Source of the DNA: Flavobacteriales bacterium
GTDB lineage: Bacteria; Bacteroidota; Bacteroidia; Flavobacteriales_E; Vicingaceae
Direction: 5' to 3'
Assembly (NCBI GenBank): GCA_002401955.1
Contig: NVUQ01000004.1
Span: 36,947-100,946, forward strand
DNA: 64,000 nucleotides
Position 1 is the first letter of the stretch, and each line of letters starts with the position of its first letter. The notes beneath the pieces are model-generated. The model was not told the origin of the DNA. It ran no database searches and saw nothing but the letters and a program-made list of their open reading frames with translations. The translations under genes and the position numbers were made by a program. Below are positions 27,140-36,015 of the stretch, piece by piece.

Positions 27140-28312
27140 TTAGGAATTTAACGTTATGTTTTCTTTCCCAATTAAAATAGGATTCTCTTTAATTCTTCCT
27201 GTCTCAGGAGCATTTTCTAATTTTAAAACGCCTCTTGGGCAAACAGAAGAACAAACTCCACAACCTACACATGAAGAACGCACAATGTTTTGTCCTTTTT
27301 GAGCGTAAGATCTTACATCAATACCCATTTCGCAATAAGTAGAACAATTTCCACACGAAATACATTGCCCTCCATTGGTAGTTATTCTAAAGCGTGATTT
27401 AAACCGTTGAAATAACCCCATATATGCAGCTAAAGGGCAGCCCATTCTACACCAAATTCTGCTACCAAGTACAGGGTAAAAACCAACGCCAACAACACCA
27501 GAAAATGTTGCGCCAATTAAAAATCCATAAGGTTGCTGAAAATAGGTGTAAATCTCTAATCCTAAAAAAGTAGAAGAGTTCATAAAATAGCCATAAAGTG
27601 TAGTAATAGTCATAATTACAACTAGCACTAAAACACCATGTATCATCCAGCGTTCTAATTTCCAAACAGAGACTTTTTTTGAGGATAATTGACGGAATGT
27701 ATCACCCGCTGTTTCGGCTAATCCTCCACAGCCACAAACCCAACTGCAATACCATCTTTTTCCTAAAAAATAAGTAGTAAAAGGAGTGATAACGATAAAT
27801 AAAAACAATCCAAAAACAAAGTAAAACATACCTAAGTTTCCGCCATGCTCAATCATGTTGTTAAGATGCCATTCATCAAAAAAGTAATGGTTTAATGGCC
27901 ACATATTTTTAATATCTTTCGCAAAATAATGATCAGGATTACTAAATCCTTCCAAAATTTCTGGTAATAAATAAGCAAGAATTAATTGGCAAAAAATAAC
28001 AACAGATGTTCGAATAAGTTGGTACTTATTTTCTTTGTACTTAAACATAAATTTAACACCAAAAGCTACAATAAAAAAGGTGTATATGGTACCATAAGCG
28101 AACCATTGGCTAGCAGCTTGACCTTTTAAAAAATTACTTAAAGGGTTAAATAAAGCAATAAATCCTGAATTTTCATTTCCATTTTGAGCTAGACCTAAAA
28201 TTTCTGGAAACCAATAAATTAGCACATAAAAAGTAGTTAGAATTACCCCTAAAAACCAAGCTAAAATCCCTTTGCTCGATATGCTTTTATGCCATACTCC
28301 GTTATTGTTCAT
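27140..28312 (-). CDS. Membrane-bound 4Fe-4S polyferredoxin (NapH/RdxA/NosR-like)
   Basis: This 390-residue inner-membrane electron carrier has about five or six helices. A membrane-edge cysteine motif (WYCSWVCGCGG) precedes two C-terminal 4Fe-4S motifs, CISCGNCSTYC and CVGCGVCSSVCPRG. Proteins of this build pass electrons across or along the membrane to periplasmic reductases or copper-protein assembly factors. The next upstream gene encodes an FAD/NAD(P) oxidoreductase whose stop overlaps this start by four bases (ATGA), so the two probably form one electron-transfer pair. The terminal acceptor is not visible here. Confidence 0.86.
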   Translation of the reverse strand: MNNNGVWHKSISSKGILAWFLGVILTTFYVLIYWFPEILGLAQNGNENSGFIALFNPLSNFLKGQAASQWFAYGTIYTFFIVAFGVKFMFKYKENKYQLIRTSVVIFCQLILAYLLPEILEGFSNPDHYFAKDIKNMWPLNHYFFDEWHLNNMIEHGGNLGMFYFVFGLFLFIVITPFTTYFLGKRWYCSWVCGCGGLAETAGDTFRQLSSKKVSVWKLERWMIHGVLVLVVIMTITTLYGYFMNSSTFLGLEIYTYFQQPYGFLIGATFSGVVGVGFYPVLGSRIWCRMGCPLAAYMGLFQRFKSRFRITTNGGQCISCGNCSTYCEMGIDVRSYAQKGQNIVRSSCVGCGVCSSVCPRGVLKLENAPETGRIKENPILIGKENITLNS

Positions 28313-29634
28313 TCAAAAATTCTTTGCCAACTGCGTTTTTTAACTTTTAGTTGAGTGTTGTTTTCTAAATTATATTTATTAATGATTTCGTTTTCATGCT
28401 TTTTATAAAATTCGGTATCGAAATTAGCATCTTTTAAATGTTCTAAAACAAACTCAATTGATTCGTTATTATTTAACCATTTATCAAAAACCTCATGCCT
28501 CAATCGCATATCGAAAGAGTTAACACCTTTTAATTTTTTGGTAGAAGTTTCATAAATAAAGTGGAGTGCAATCTTGCCCTTTTCGTGCTCCCAGTAAAAC
28601 TCAGAATTATTTTCTTCTAATTCATTTTTTACATTGCCATAGGTTTGGTATTCAATGTCAAAAAACTTGGCAGAATTAAACCAAACACCAGGTTTGTAAG
28701 CTGTTTTATTATCACAGACTGTTTGAGCAACTGTTTCTCCCATCATTCGTCCTGTATACCAAACTTGTTCTATGTTTTTTCTCCCTGTTGGATGTTGATG
28801 AAATTCAGCACAATCGCCAATTGCATAAACATCCTTACAGTTTGTTTCTAAAAATTCGTTTACTAATACCCCTCTGTTTAAAGCAACTTTGTTGTCTTTC
28901 ATAAAAGAAACATTAGGACTTACACCTGTTGTTAAACCAACAAATTGACATTCTATCTCTTTATTATCGTTTGTGATAACAGCCTTTGCTCGTCCATTTT
29001 CATCAGCTATAATTTCTTTTAATTCGGTATTGCAACGTAAATCAACACCATGCTCTTTCATATGGCGTTTAATTAATTCACTTTCTTGTTTTGGCAATAT
29101 ATTTCCCCAAAATCTATCTTCTCTTACTAAAAAGGTAACAGCAATTTTTCTTGATAAAAACATTTCAGCCATTTCAACACCAATCAAACCACCACCAACA
29201 ATAACTGCTCGTTTTGTAGTTGGAGAATATTTCTCCATAGCTTCTAAATCCTGATAAGAATACAACCCTTGTACAGCTTTTAGATCTTGCCCTGGCCAAC
29301 CAAATTTATTCGGTTTTGAACCAACAGCTAAAATCAATTTATCGTAACAAATTTGATTGCCATTAGCAAGGTTTAATTGTTTCTTTTGAGTGTCGATGTT
29401 TTGAACATAAGCGTTTAATAACTCAATTCTATTTTTTACCCAAAACCAATCTTCATAAGGTTTAGTGTGCTCAAACTTCATATGTCCCATGTAAATGTAC
29501 ATCAATGCTGTTCGGGCAAAGAAAAAATCTGTTTCGGCAGAAATAATCGTTATTTTTTTATCACTTAGTTTCCTAATGTGTCGAGCAGCTGTAATTCCAG
29601 AGACTCCATTTCCAATAATAACAACGTGCTCCAT
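28309..29634 (-). CDS. NAD(P)/FAD-dependent oxidoreductase
   Basis: This 441-residue flavoprotein has VVIIGNGVSGITAARHIRK (FAD-binding GxGxxG) at the N-terminus and RAVIVGGGLIGVEMAEMF (NAD(P)-binding) near residue 145. NKDVYAIGDC-like text (KDVYAIGDCAEFHQHPTGR) marks the conserved FAD-contact motif. The build is that of rubredoxin or ferredoxin reductases and nitrite reductase-type NirB N-termini. The last 130 residues are a family-specific extension. It overlaps the polyferredoxin gene by four bases and could feed it electrons from NAD(P)H. It is divergent from the gene at 29750. Confidence 0.88.
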   Translation of the reverse strand: MEHVVIIGNGVSGITAARHIRKLSDKKITIISAETDFFFARTALMYIYMGHMKFEHTKPYEDWFWVKNRIELLNAYVQNIDTQKKQLNLANGNQICYDKLILAVGSKPNKFGWPGQDLKAVQGLYSYQDLEAMEKYSPTTKRAVIVGGGLIGVEMAEMFLSRKIAVTFLVREDRFWGNILPKQESELIKRHMKEHGVDLRCNTELKEIIADENGRAKAVITNDNKEIECQFVGLTTGVSPNVSFMKDNKVALNRGVLVNEFLETNCKDVYAIGDCAEFHQHPTGRKNIEQVWYTGRMMGETVAQTVCDNKTAYKPGVWFNSAKFFDIEYQTYGNVKNELEENNSEFYWEHEKGKIALHFIYETSTKKLKGVNSFDMRLRHEVFDKWLNNNESIEFVLEHLKDANFDTEFYKKHENEIINKYNLENNTQLKVKKRSWQRIFE

Positions 29635-29749
29635 TTAGGATAAGAATTGTTTTACAAAGTAATGTAGTACAATTGAATTTACTTGTCTATATTTTGACAT
29701 AGTTATTAAAAAGTAAATGCTTTAATTTGTTACTTGATTTAATAAAAAT

Positions 29750-30628
29750 ATGAATAAATATTACAGTCTTCTTATAATTTCATTCTTATTGTTAGTACAA
29801 TTTGTTAATGGGCAAAAAGAAACGAGTTCAAAAAGTTTTCAAGACTATACACCTTCTGTTCTAATTAATAAAGGACAAACAGAGTTTAAGATGTATAATA
29901 GTTTATATACGCAGACTCAATTTTTTGATGAAGGAGGAGCAAAACAAGATGAAGGAGGAAGAAGCACGTTTTTTACTTCTATCGCAGAATATAATTATGG
30001 TGTTTCTTCTCGAGTTACTTTAGGAGGAGAAATGTGGTTTAGATCTGTTTATAAAGGCGGACCAAATACTAGCGCTACCAATGTGCTAACCTTTTCTACT
30101 TCTGAAAAATCAAGAACGGGGATTAACTTAGCAGGATTAAAAGTGAGATTTAATCCAATAAAAAAATGGCAACGCTTTAGTTTCCAGAGTACTCTTTTAT
30201 TAAGTGTTATTTCCGATCCTCAAAGCGAAAAACTAGATAGACCGTTTTTAGATAATAATCGTCATTTATGGATTTCAAAGTTTTTGTATGATAAAAAAAT
30301 ATCTAGTAAAGTTCAATTGTTTGCTCAACTTTCTACTTGGGTAAGTATTGATAAAAATTTAGCTGATAAAAATATGGGTATTGCAGTTCCTGTAGATTTG
30401 TTTGTTAGTTATTTTCCAACAAAAAAGATGACCATTTATCTTCAAAATCAGTTTTGGCCATCTCTTGGAGGGGAAGGCTTATCATCTTATTTTGTACAAG
30501 AAGGGTTGGGATTAAAATACCAAATATCTAGGAGCATTGAGCTAGAAACTTCTTATACCATGTTTGTTATAGGCAAAGATACTGGTGCTGGACAAACATT
30601 TAATTTAGGTTTGAGGCTACTCCATTAA
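29750..30628 (+). CDS. Outer-membrane beta-barrel-like exported protein
   Basis: This 292-residue protein has a signal peptide (ISFLLLVQFVNGQ). Many amphipathic strands with Gly/aromatic pairs follow (VTLGGEMWFRSVYKGG, FSFQSTLLLSVISDPQSE, GLGLKYQISRSIELETSYTM), and it ends in an odd-residue hydrophobic strand (QTFNLGLRLLH). The text resembles channel or transporter-like barrels, but I do not recognise a named family. It is divergent from the flavoprotein/polyferredoxin operon, with about 115 bases between them, so a shared promoter region is possible. Confidence 0.68.
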   Translation: MNKYYSLLIISFLLLVQFVNGQKETSSKSFQDYTPSVLINKGQTEFKMYNSLYTQTQFFDEGGAKQDEGGRSTFFTSIAEYNYGVSSRVTLGGEMWFRSVYKGGPNTSATNVLTFSTSEKSRTGINLAGLKVRFNPIKKWQRFSFQSTLLLSVISDPQSEKLDRPFLDNNRHLWISKFLYDKKISSKVQLFAQLSTWVSIDKNLADKNMGIAVPVDLFVSYFPTKKMTIYLQNQFWPSLGGEGLSSYFVQEGLGLKYQISRSIELETSYTMFVIGKDTGAGQTFNLGLRLLH

Positions 30629-30717
30629 TTCACTAGATTTTTTTAAATTTACCCTCTAACTAAAACTAATATTTTGTTTTGGCTTAATCTTTGGATTTAA
30701 GGCATAAAAATTATTGT

Positions 30718-31872
30718 ATGAAAAGAATAATATCAATTTTTATAGTCGCAATTTTATTTGCTTCATGTAAATCATCTTCCAAACAATTAGAGCGTGGAGA
30801 ATATGATGCTGCATTAGAAAAGTCAGCAAAAAAGATTAAAAGAAACCCTGGAAAAAATTTAGATGAAGTGTGGGTTTTTAATGATGCTTATAAAATGGCA
30901 ACAACTCGCGATCAGCAAGCAATTGATAGATTAAAACGAAAAGGAGACCCATCTCTTTGGGCTAAAATTTATCAGATCTACCTTAAAATGGATAAGCGTC
31001 AGAATCTAGCTATCTCTTTACCTCCAGTTGGTATTGAATTTGAGGAAATAAATTACACTCCGGAGATTAAAAATGCTAAACTTAAAGCTGCTGAATATGC
31101 TTATGCTAAAGGACTTAGATGGTTAACGAAAAACAATCGTTTTGATGCTCGTAAAGCTTATGATAGGTTTTTAGAAGCGAAACGATACAGTAAACACTTT
31201 AAAGATGTTGATGAAAAAATAGCTGAGGCTAAATTTAAAGGTATTACCAATGTGTTTTTTACAATAGAAGACCATTCTAACGTAGTCGCTCCACAAGGGC
31301 TAATTAACGAGATTCAACGCATTAATATGGATGAGCTAAATGGTAAGTGGAAAAATTATGACACTTATGTTGATACCAATAAAACCTATCATTACTCTAT
31401 ATTTTTAAATTTAAAGTTAATAGATGTTTCGCCAGAAGAGGTTAAACAAAATATGTTTATAGAAAGCAAAGAAATTGAAGATGGTTTTGATTATGTTTTG
31501 GATGAAAAAGGGAATGTGAAAAAAGATACTTTAGGAAACGATATAAAAGTACCTAGGTTTAAAACTATAACATGTCACATAAAGGAAATTCACCAACATA
31601 AAACGGCTCGTATTTCTGGAACAATAGATTATATAGACAATCATAAAAACAAATTATTAAAAAGTGAACCCATTACATCTGATGCTGTGTTTGAACACCA
31701 TTATACTACTGCAAATGGAGATTTAAATGCATTAAAACCAGAAACGAAGAAAAGATTAGGGGGAGATCCATTACCATTTCCGCATGATGAACCGCTTATT
31801 TTACAAGCTGGAGATGTTCTTAAAAAGATGACAAAAGATATTGTTGTTAGGAATAAGAGTTTTTTGAAGTAA
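30718..31872 (+). CDS. Putative lipoprotein of unknown function
   Basis: I chose the ATG at 30718 over the TTG nine codons upstream, because it gives a clean lipoprotein signal, MKRIISIFIVAILFASCKSS (lipid Cys at 17). The mature part is 369 residues of charged helices, including RGEYDAALEKSAKKIKRNPG and KAYDRFLEAKRYSKHFKDVD, which look TPR-like. A later beta region follows (TCHIKEIHQHKTARISGTIDY). No catalytic motif is seen. It stands alone, upstream of the TPR-LuxR regulator with an eight-base gap, so the two may be co-transcribed. The lipoprotein could supply or hold a signal for that sensor; this is speculation. Confidence 0.72.
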   Translation: MKRIISIFIVAILFASCKSSSKQLERGEYDAALEKSAKKIKRNPGKNLDEVWVFNDAYKMATTRDQQAIDRLKRKGDPSLWAKIYQIYLKMDKRQNLAISLPPVGIEFEEINYTPEIKNAKLKAAEYAYAKGLRWLTKNNRFDARKAYDRFLEAKRYSKHFKDVDEKIAEAKFKGITNVFFTIEDHSNVVAPQGLINEIQRINMDELNGKWKNYDTYVDTNKTYHYSIFLNLKLIDVSPEEVKQNMFIESKEIEDGFDYVLDEKGNVKKDTLGNDIKVPRFKTITCHIKEIHQHKTARISGTIDYIDNHKNKLLKSEPITSDAVFEHHYTTANGDLNALKPETKKRLGGDPLPFPHDEPLILQAGDVLKKMTKDIVVRNKSFLK

Positions 31873-31879
31873 GGATAAT

Positions 31880-33394
31880 ATGATAAAAAATTTTTTTGCA
31901 ATCGCTTTTTTTACTTTTATCATAAGTAATTCTTTACGTGCTAATTCTAATATTATAAGTCAAGATACCACCCTGAATCAATTGCTTCGAAAATTAGAGG
32001 TGGTAAAAGATGATTCAATTAATATATACCTTTTAAATGAATTAGGATGGGTTTTAAGAAACTCAAAGCCTATTCTTGCAAAGGACTATGTTAATGAAGC
32101 TATAGTATTAAACCATTTGCACGGAATAGTTAGGTTTAAATCTCGATTATTAGACAGCTATAATACTTTAGGATTAATTAATAAACATCTTGGCGAATAT
32201 CATAATGCTATAAACAATTATCTAAAAGGACTAAGAATAGCAGAATCAAATAACGACTCTTTATCCCAAAGAACTATATTGAATAATATAGGTTATTTAT
32301 ATAATCAACAAACTAATATTGAAAAGACTAAAGAGTTTTGCATGAAAGCATTAAAATTAAGTATTAGTGCTAATGATACATTAAATATGATTAATTCATA
32401 TGAGACTTTAGGGATTTTATATAGCTCGAATAAAAAAACTTATAAGGATGGTATTTTATACTTTGAAAAATCTTTACACTTAGAAAGGCTAAGAAAAAAT
32501 ACGTGGGGGATTGGTGTAACTCTTTTTAATATCGCCTGTAACAAATTGGATAATGGATATTATGAGGGGTTGTTAGAAGATTTTGAAGAATGTTTACGAA
32601 TATTCAGAGAATTAAATGAAGATTATATTGTTGCAGCTTGTTTAGGGAATATTGGGTCTTTATATATAGAGTACTATAGAGATTATTCTCAAGCTATTTA
32701 TTATTTGAACAAAAGCCAAAAGCTTGCTGAGGAATCAAAATTTGTCGATTTACAAATTAATATTTATGATAACCTATTTAAGGCCTATAATAAAAATAAA
32801 GATTATAAAAATGCTATTAAATTTTTAGAACTAAAAATAAATTTAAGTGATACTGTTCTTAGTGAATCCAAGATTAGAATAATAACAGAATTAGAAACAA
32901 AATATCAAACTGAAAAAAAAGAGCAAGAACTACTTCTTCAACAAAAAGAAATAGAAGTATTAGAGAAAGATAAAAAGATTAAGGATTATACACTTTATGG
33001 AGTTTTGATAATTTTTATTCTTTTAATCTTTGCAGGATTTGGGTGGTTTAGAAATTACAAGAATAAAAGAATTGTTGAAGAAAATGCCATTAGATACCAG
33101 TTAGATTTATACATAAAAGAGATAGAATTATTAAAAAGCAGTAAAGGACCGAAGAATATACATGAAACCATCAAACAAAATTTAAACACTATTTTAGATG
33201 ATCCTTTATCAGAAAGGGAATTGGAAGTTTTTAATGAATTATCTAAAGGAAAAACAAATAAAGAAATGGGAGAAACTTTATTTGTTTCAGTAAATACGGT
33301 TAAAACTCATTTGAAGAGTATTTATGAGAAGCTTGATGTAAAAAACAGAACACAAGCAGTAAAAAAAGTCGATGAGCTAGAAAAAGTGGGCTAA
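31880..33394 (+). CDS. Transmembrane TPR regulator with C-terminal LuxR-type HTH
   Basis: This 504-residue one-component regulator has a signal peptide at the N-terminus (about 1-22). About six TPR units follow (about 30-330; for example NTLGLINKHLGEYHNAINNYLKGLR), then a coiled-coil stretch and one TM helix (about 373-392, YGVLIIFILLIFAGFGWF). A second coil leads to a GerE/LuxR HTH (about 442-500, LSERELEVFNELSKGKTNKE ... NTVKTHLKSIYEKL). So the TPR part is periplasmic and the DNA-binding part cytoplasmic. It has no phosphoreceiver domain. It is followed by a short gene duplicating its HTH and by a 16-bp palindrome that is a good candidate for its operator. Confidence 0.88.
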   Translation: MIKNFFAIAFFTFIISNSLRANSNIISQDTTLNQLLRKLEVVKDDSINIYLLNELGWVLRNSKPILAKDYVNEAIVLNHLHGIVRFKSRLLDSYNTLGLINKHLGEYHNAINNYLKGLRIAESNNDSLSQRTILNNIGYLYNQQTNIEKTKEFCMKALKLSISANDTLNMINSYETLGILYSSNKKTYKDGILYFEKSLHLERLRKNTWGIGVTLFNIACNKLDNGYYEGLLEDFEECLRIFRELNEDYIVAACLGNIGSLYIEYYRDYSQAIYYLNKSQKLAEESKFVDLQINIYDNLFKAYNKNKDYKNAIKFLELKINLSDTVLSESKIRIITELETKYQTEKKEQELLLQQKEIEVLEKDKKIKDYTLYGVLIIFILLIFAGFGWFRNYKNKRIVEENAIRYQLDLYIKEIELLKSSKGPKNIHETIKQNLNTILDDPLSERELEVFNELSKGKTNKEMGETLFVSVNTVKTHLKSIYEKLDVKNRTQAVKKVDELEKVG

Positions 33395-33425
33395 TAATCA
33401 ATTATTTTCTTAAAATTATGCAATT

Positions 33426-33441
33426 TCACCCATATGGGTGA
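33426..33441. promoter_or_regulatory. Palindromic operator, site 1
   Basis: TCACCCATATGGGTGA is a perfect 16-bp palindrome ending 22 nt before the TAGTTTTG -7 box at 33464. A sister site (TCACGGATATCCGTGA, 53945-53960) has the same arms, the same ATAT centre and the same 22-nt spacing to its own -7 box. Its centre would be near -42, a class II activator position. Confidence 0.7.
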
Positions 33442-33463
33442 GAGAGGAATAACCTGTGTCTAT

Positions 33464-33471
33464 TAGTTTTG
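33464..33471 (+). promoter_or_regulatory. TAnnTTTG -7 box for the small LuxR/LRR operon
   Basis: TAGTTTTG is an exact match to the Bacteroidota -7 consensus, 57 nt before the ATG at 33529. No TTG is seen at the usual -33 position; the palindrome 33426-33441 abuts that region, suggesting activator dependence. Confidence 0.6.
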
Positions 33472-33528
33472 GAGTGTATTATAAAAATATGCTGATAATG
33501 AAATATAATAGATTTAAAACATTAAAAA

Positions 33529-33744
33529 ATGAATGAATGTTTTTCCCAAACTATCCCTAAAATCGTATCTTCAAAAAGATTAACAGAGAGAGAAAAGGAG
33601 ATCTATAAAGAATTATCAAAAGGGAAAACAAATAAAGAAATAGCAACAACGCTTTTTGTTTCAGTAAATACGGTTAAAACACATTTAAAAAGTATTTATA
33701 GAAAGCTCAATGTAAAAAATAGAACACAAGCAGTAAAAAGATAA
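33529..33744 (+). CDS. Small stand-alone LuxR-type HTH protein
   Basis: These 71 residues are almost entirely a GerE/LuxR HTH (LTEREKEIYKELSKGKTNKE, then NTVKTHLKSIYRKLNVKNRT). It is a near-copy of the C-terminus of the regulator at 31880-33394, and the DNA matches closely too, so it arose by local duplication. It has no sensor, receiver or membrane part. It is behind a palindrome/-7 box pair and is followed after 28 bases by the LRR T9SS gene. It could be a free DNA-binding competitor or activator that feeds back on the same sites, or a remnant that is still open. Confidence 0.75.
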   Translation: MNECFSQTIPKIVSSKRLTEREKEIYKELSKGKTNKEIATTLFVSVNTVKTHLKSIYRKLNVKNRTQAVKR

Positions 33745-33772
33745 AATATTAATTAAAAATTAAAAGGATATT

Positions 33773-35029
33773 ATGAAAACAAAAAAAATACTATTAGCAT
33801 TAACTTTTTCAATAACAGCAATTTTTTGTTCTGCTCAAACAACAGCAATTCCTGATCCTAATTTTGAACAAGCTTTAATTAACTTAGGATATGATTCTGG
33901 ACCACTTAATGGGTCTGTTTTAACCGCAAACATAAATACAGTTACATCACTTGCTCTAAATAATAATATTAGCAGTTTAACAGGCATAGAAGATTTTACT
34001 GCTCTTACGGTGCTAGGTTGTGGATGGAATCAACTAACAAATTTAGATGTGTCTCAGAATACGGCATTAACCATTTTAGAGTGTCAAAGTAATCAAATTA
34101 CAAACTTAAACCTTACGTCAAACACTTTACTAACCAGCTTGTCGTGTCGTGATAATGCTTTAAATAGTTTAAATATTACAAATTTAAATTCGCTAACTCA
34201 GGTATGGTGTGAAAATAATCAATTAACAAGTTTAAATATTTCTCAAAATTCATCTTTGGTAGATCTTGATATTTATAATAATTTATTGACAAATTTAATT
34301 ACAACTTCAACACCTACGCTAACGAAATTAGAGTGTCGGAAGAATCAGCTTACGTTTATTGATGTTAGCCAGAATACAGCCTTAACAATTTTGGATGTTG
34401 CAGAAAATCAAATCACTTCAACTATTGATGTCTCACAAAACATTAATTTACTTGAGTTCTATTGTCAAGATAATCAGCTAATTAACATAGATGTAACCAA
34501 TAACCCTTTACTTACAAATTTTGCTTGTTTTGGAAATCAAATAAATAGTTTAACCATTGCACAAAACCCTAATTTAATTGAGTTTGGGTGTCATAACAAT
34601 ATGTTAACCTGCTTAAATGCTAAAAATGGAAGCAACGCGTTAATAACAACTTTTGTATCTTCAGGAAATCCAAATTTAACATGCATTGAAGTAGATAATG
34701 TTGCTTGGTCTACAACAAATTGGACAAGTATTGATCCTGTTAGTAGTTTTAGTACGAGTTGTGTAAATCCATGTGCCGTAGGGGTTAAAGAGTATGGTAG
34801 TTCTGAGTTTTCATTATATCCCAACCCAACTACTGGAAGCATTACAATTAATGTGAAAGAGGATGGTGCTGTAGTTGAAATTTATGATATAATGGGTGAA
34901 ATAATTTTGTCTGAAAAAAATATAGCCGATCAATTAACAATTGATTTACAAGAACAACCAAAGGGAGTTTATTTTGTTAAAGTGAGTACTGAAAAAAAAG
35001 TGTCTAGTCAAAAAATTATTTATCAATAA
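33773..35029 (+). CDS. Secreted leucine-rich-repeat protein, T9SS type A
   Basis: This 418-residue protein has a signal peptide (LTFSITAIFCSAQ). Twelve or so 21-residue leucine-rich-like repeats follow (pattern LTxLxCxxNQLTxLDVSQN, residues about 40-310). It ends in a T9SS type A C-terminal domain beginning FSLYPNPTTGSITI and ending VSSQKIIYQ, which directs export and cell-surface attachment. Extracellular LRR proteins commonly bind proteins or glycans; the target here is unknown. It sits 28 bases after the small LuxR gene and probably belongs to the operon under the palindromic operator. Confidence 0.87.
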   Translation: MKTKKILLALTFSITAIFCSAQTTAIPDPNFEQALINLGYDSGPLNGSVLTANINTVTSLALNNNISSLTGIEDFTALTVLGCGWNQLTNLDVSQNTALTILECQSNQITNLNLTSNTLLTSLSCRDNALNSLNITNLNSLTQVWCENNQLTSLNISQNSSLVDLDIYNNLLTNLITTSTPTLTKLECRKNQLTFIDVSQNTALTILDVAENQITSTIDVSQNINLLEFYCQDNQLINIDVTNNPLLTNFACFGNQINSLTIAQNPNLIEFGCHNNMLTCLNAKNGSNALITTFVSSGNPNLTCIEVDNVAWSTTNWTSIDPVSSFSTSCVNPCAVGVKEYGSSEFSLYPNPTTGSITINVKEDGAVVEIYDIMGEIILSEKNIADQLTIDLQEQPKGVYFVKVSTEKKVSSQKIIYQ

Positions 35030-35044
35030 ATTAAAATAAAAGAG

Positions 35045-35881
35045 ATGAAAAAAATAGTATTAGGAATGTTAATGTTAGGGCTACTTTCAACAAGTTATGC
35101 TCAATATGGTGTGATAGTAGATTACAAGAAAGAAACATGGAAAGAATTAAAAAAGAAGACCCTCTATGTGGTTTATGATGATGAAGGAACCTCTACCTAT
35201 GATAAAGCTTTAAAAGAAGCAGTGACTTCGAATTGGAATTTTAATGAAGTAGAGTTTATTAATTATTCAAGTTATGAAGAAAAGCAGAAAGTTGAAACGA
35301 ACTTTTTTTTATTATCGGTAAACCAAACAGTGAGTGCAGCTGGGAGGTACAATGAGAGTTTAAGTTATATGTACATTATCCGAGGGTATAAAAAAGGAGC
35401 AAAAAAGGGAGATATAAGTCGTTTCCCACAATTAGCGGCAGTACAGTCGGGAAGTAACGATAGAGAAATTTACCTTCCCCTATTGATAAAACATCTTAAT
35501 AAAAGTATTGATGAGGTTGTGTCTGGTAAAATTACATCATTAGGTGCCAATACTAAGAAACTGAATGTAAATAAACGAAAAGTAAAAAGTAAGAGATTGT
35601 ATTTATTAGAATCTGATTTAAACGGTAAAATAAAAACAGAAGCAGACCTTAAGGAAGGTTATGTTGGTGAAGTATCAGTAATCTCTAAAGAAGAATTAGC
35701 TAATAAAATAAAAGCAGGAGAGGATGCTCATGTTTTTTTCTGTGCCAGATCATCAACAAAATCATATGTACACATATATAATGCAAAAACAGGAGAGGAA
35801 TATTATAACTCTTTTAATCTTGTATCAAAAAAATGGCCTGCAGGAATTATTCCGTATCATTTTAAAAAATGGAATAAATAA
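35045..35881 (+). CDS. Exported protein of unknown function
   Basis: This 278-residue protein has a signal peptide (MKKIVLGMLMLGLLSTSYAQ). The mature part has alternating basic helices and strands (TWKELKKKTLYVVYDDEGTS, HLNKSIDEVVSGKI, KRLYLLESDLNGKIKTEADL). I do not recognise a family. It lies 15 bases after the LRR protein gene on the same strand, so it is probably in the same operon. It has no T9SS C-terminal domain and no lipobox, so it is likely periplasmic. Confidence 0.72.
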   Translation: MKKIVLGMLMLGLLSTSYAQYGVIVDYKKETWKELKKKTLYVVYDDEGTSTYDKALKEAVTSNWNFNEVEFINYSSYEEKQKVETNFFLLSVNQTVSAAGRYNESLSYMYIIRGYKKGAKKGDISRFPQLAAVQSGSNDREIYLPLLIKHLNKSIDEVVSGKITSLGANTKKLNVNKRKVKSKRLYLLESDLNGKIKTEADLKEGYVGEVSVISKEELANKIKAGEDAHVFFCARSSTKSYVHIYNAKTGEEYYNSFNLVSKKWPAGIIPYHFKKWNK

Positions 35882-36015
35882 ATATCCTCTTCATTGAAAA
35901 TGAACATAATTCTAATAAGGTGTTGGAATGGCGTAGTGTAAACTGTAATTAATTAGTAGGCTCAACAATTATTTCTACATCTTCAACAGGTAGAATAGTA
36001 CTGAATAAATAATTT

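Noticed and set aside
35930..36000. Minus-strand fragment reading ILPVEDVEIIVEPTN before a stop
   Set aside because: It is only about 16 codons of plausible text with no upstream continuation; I treat it as chance.
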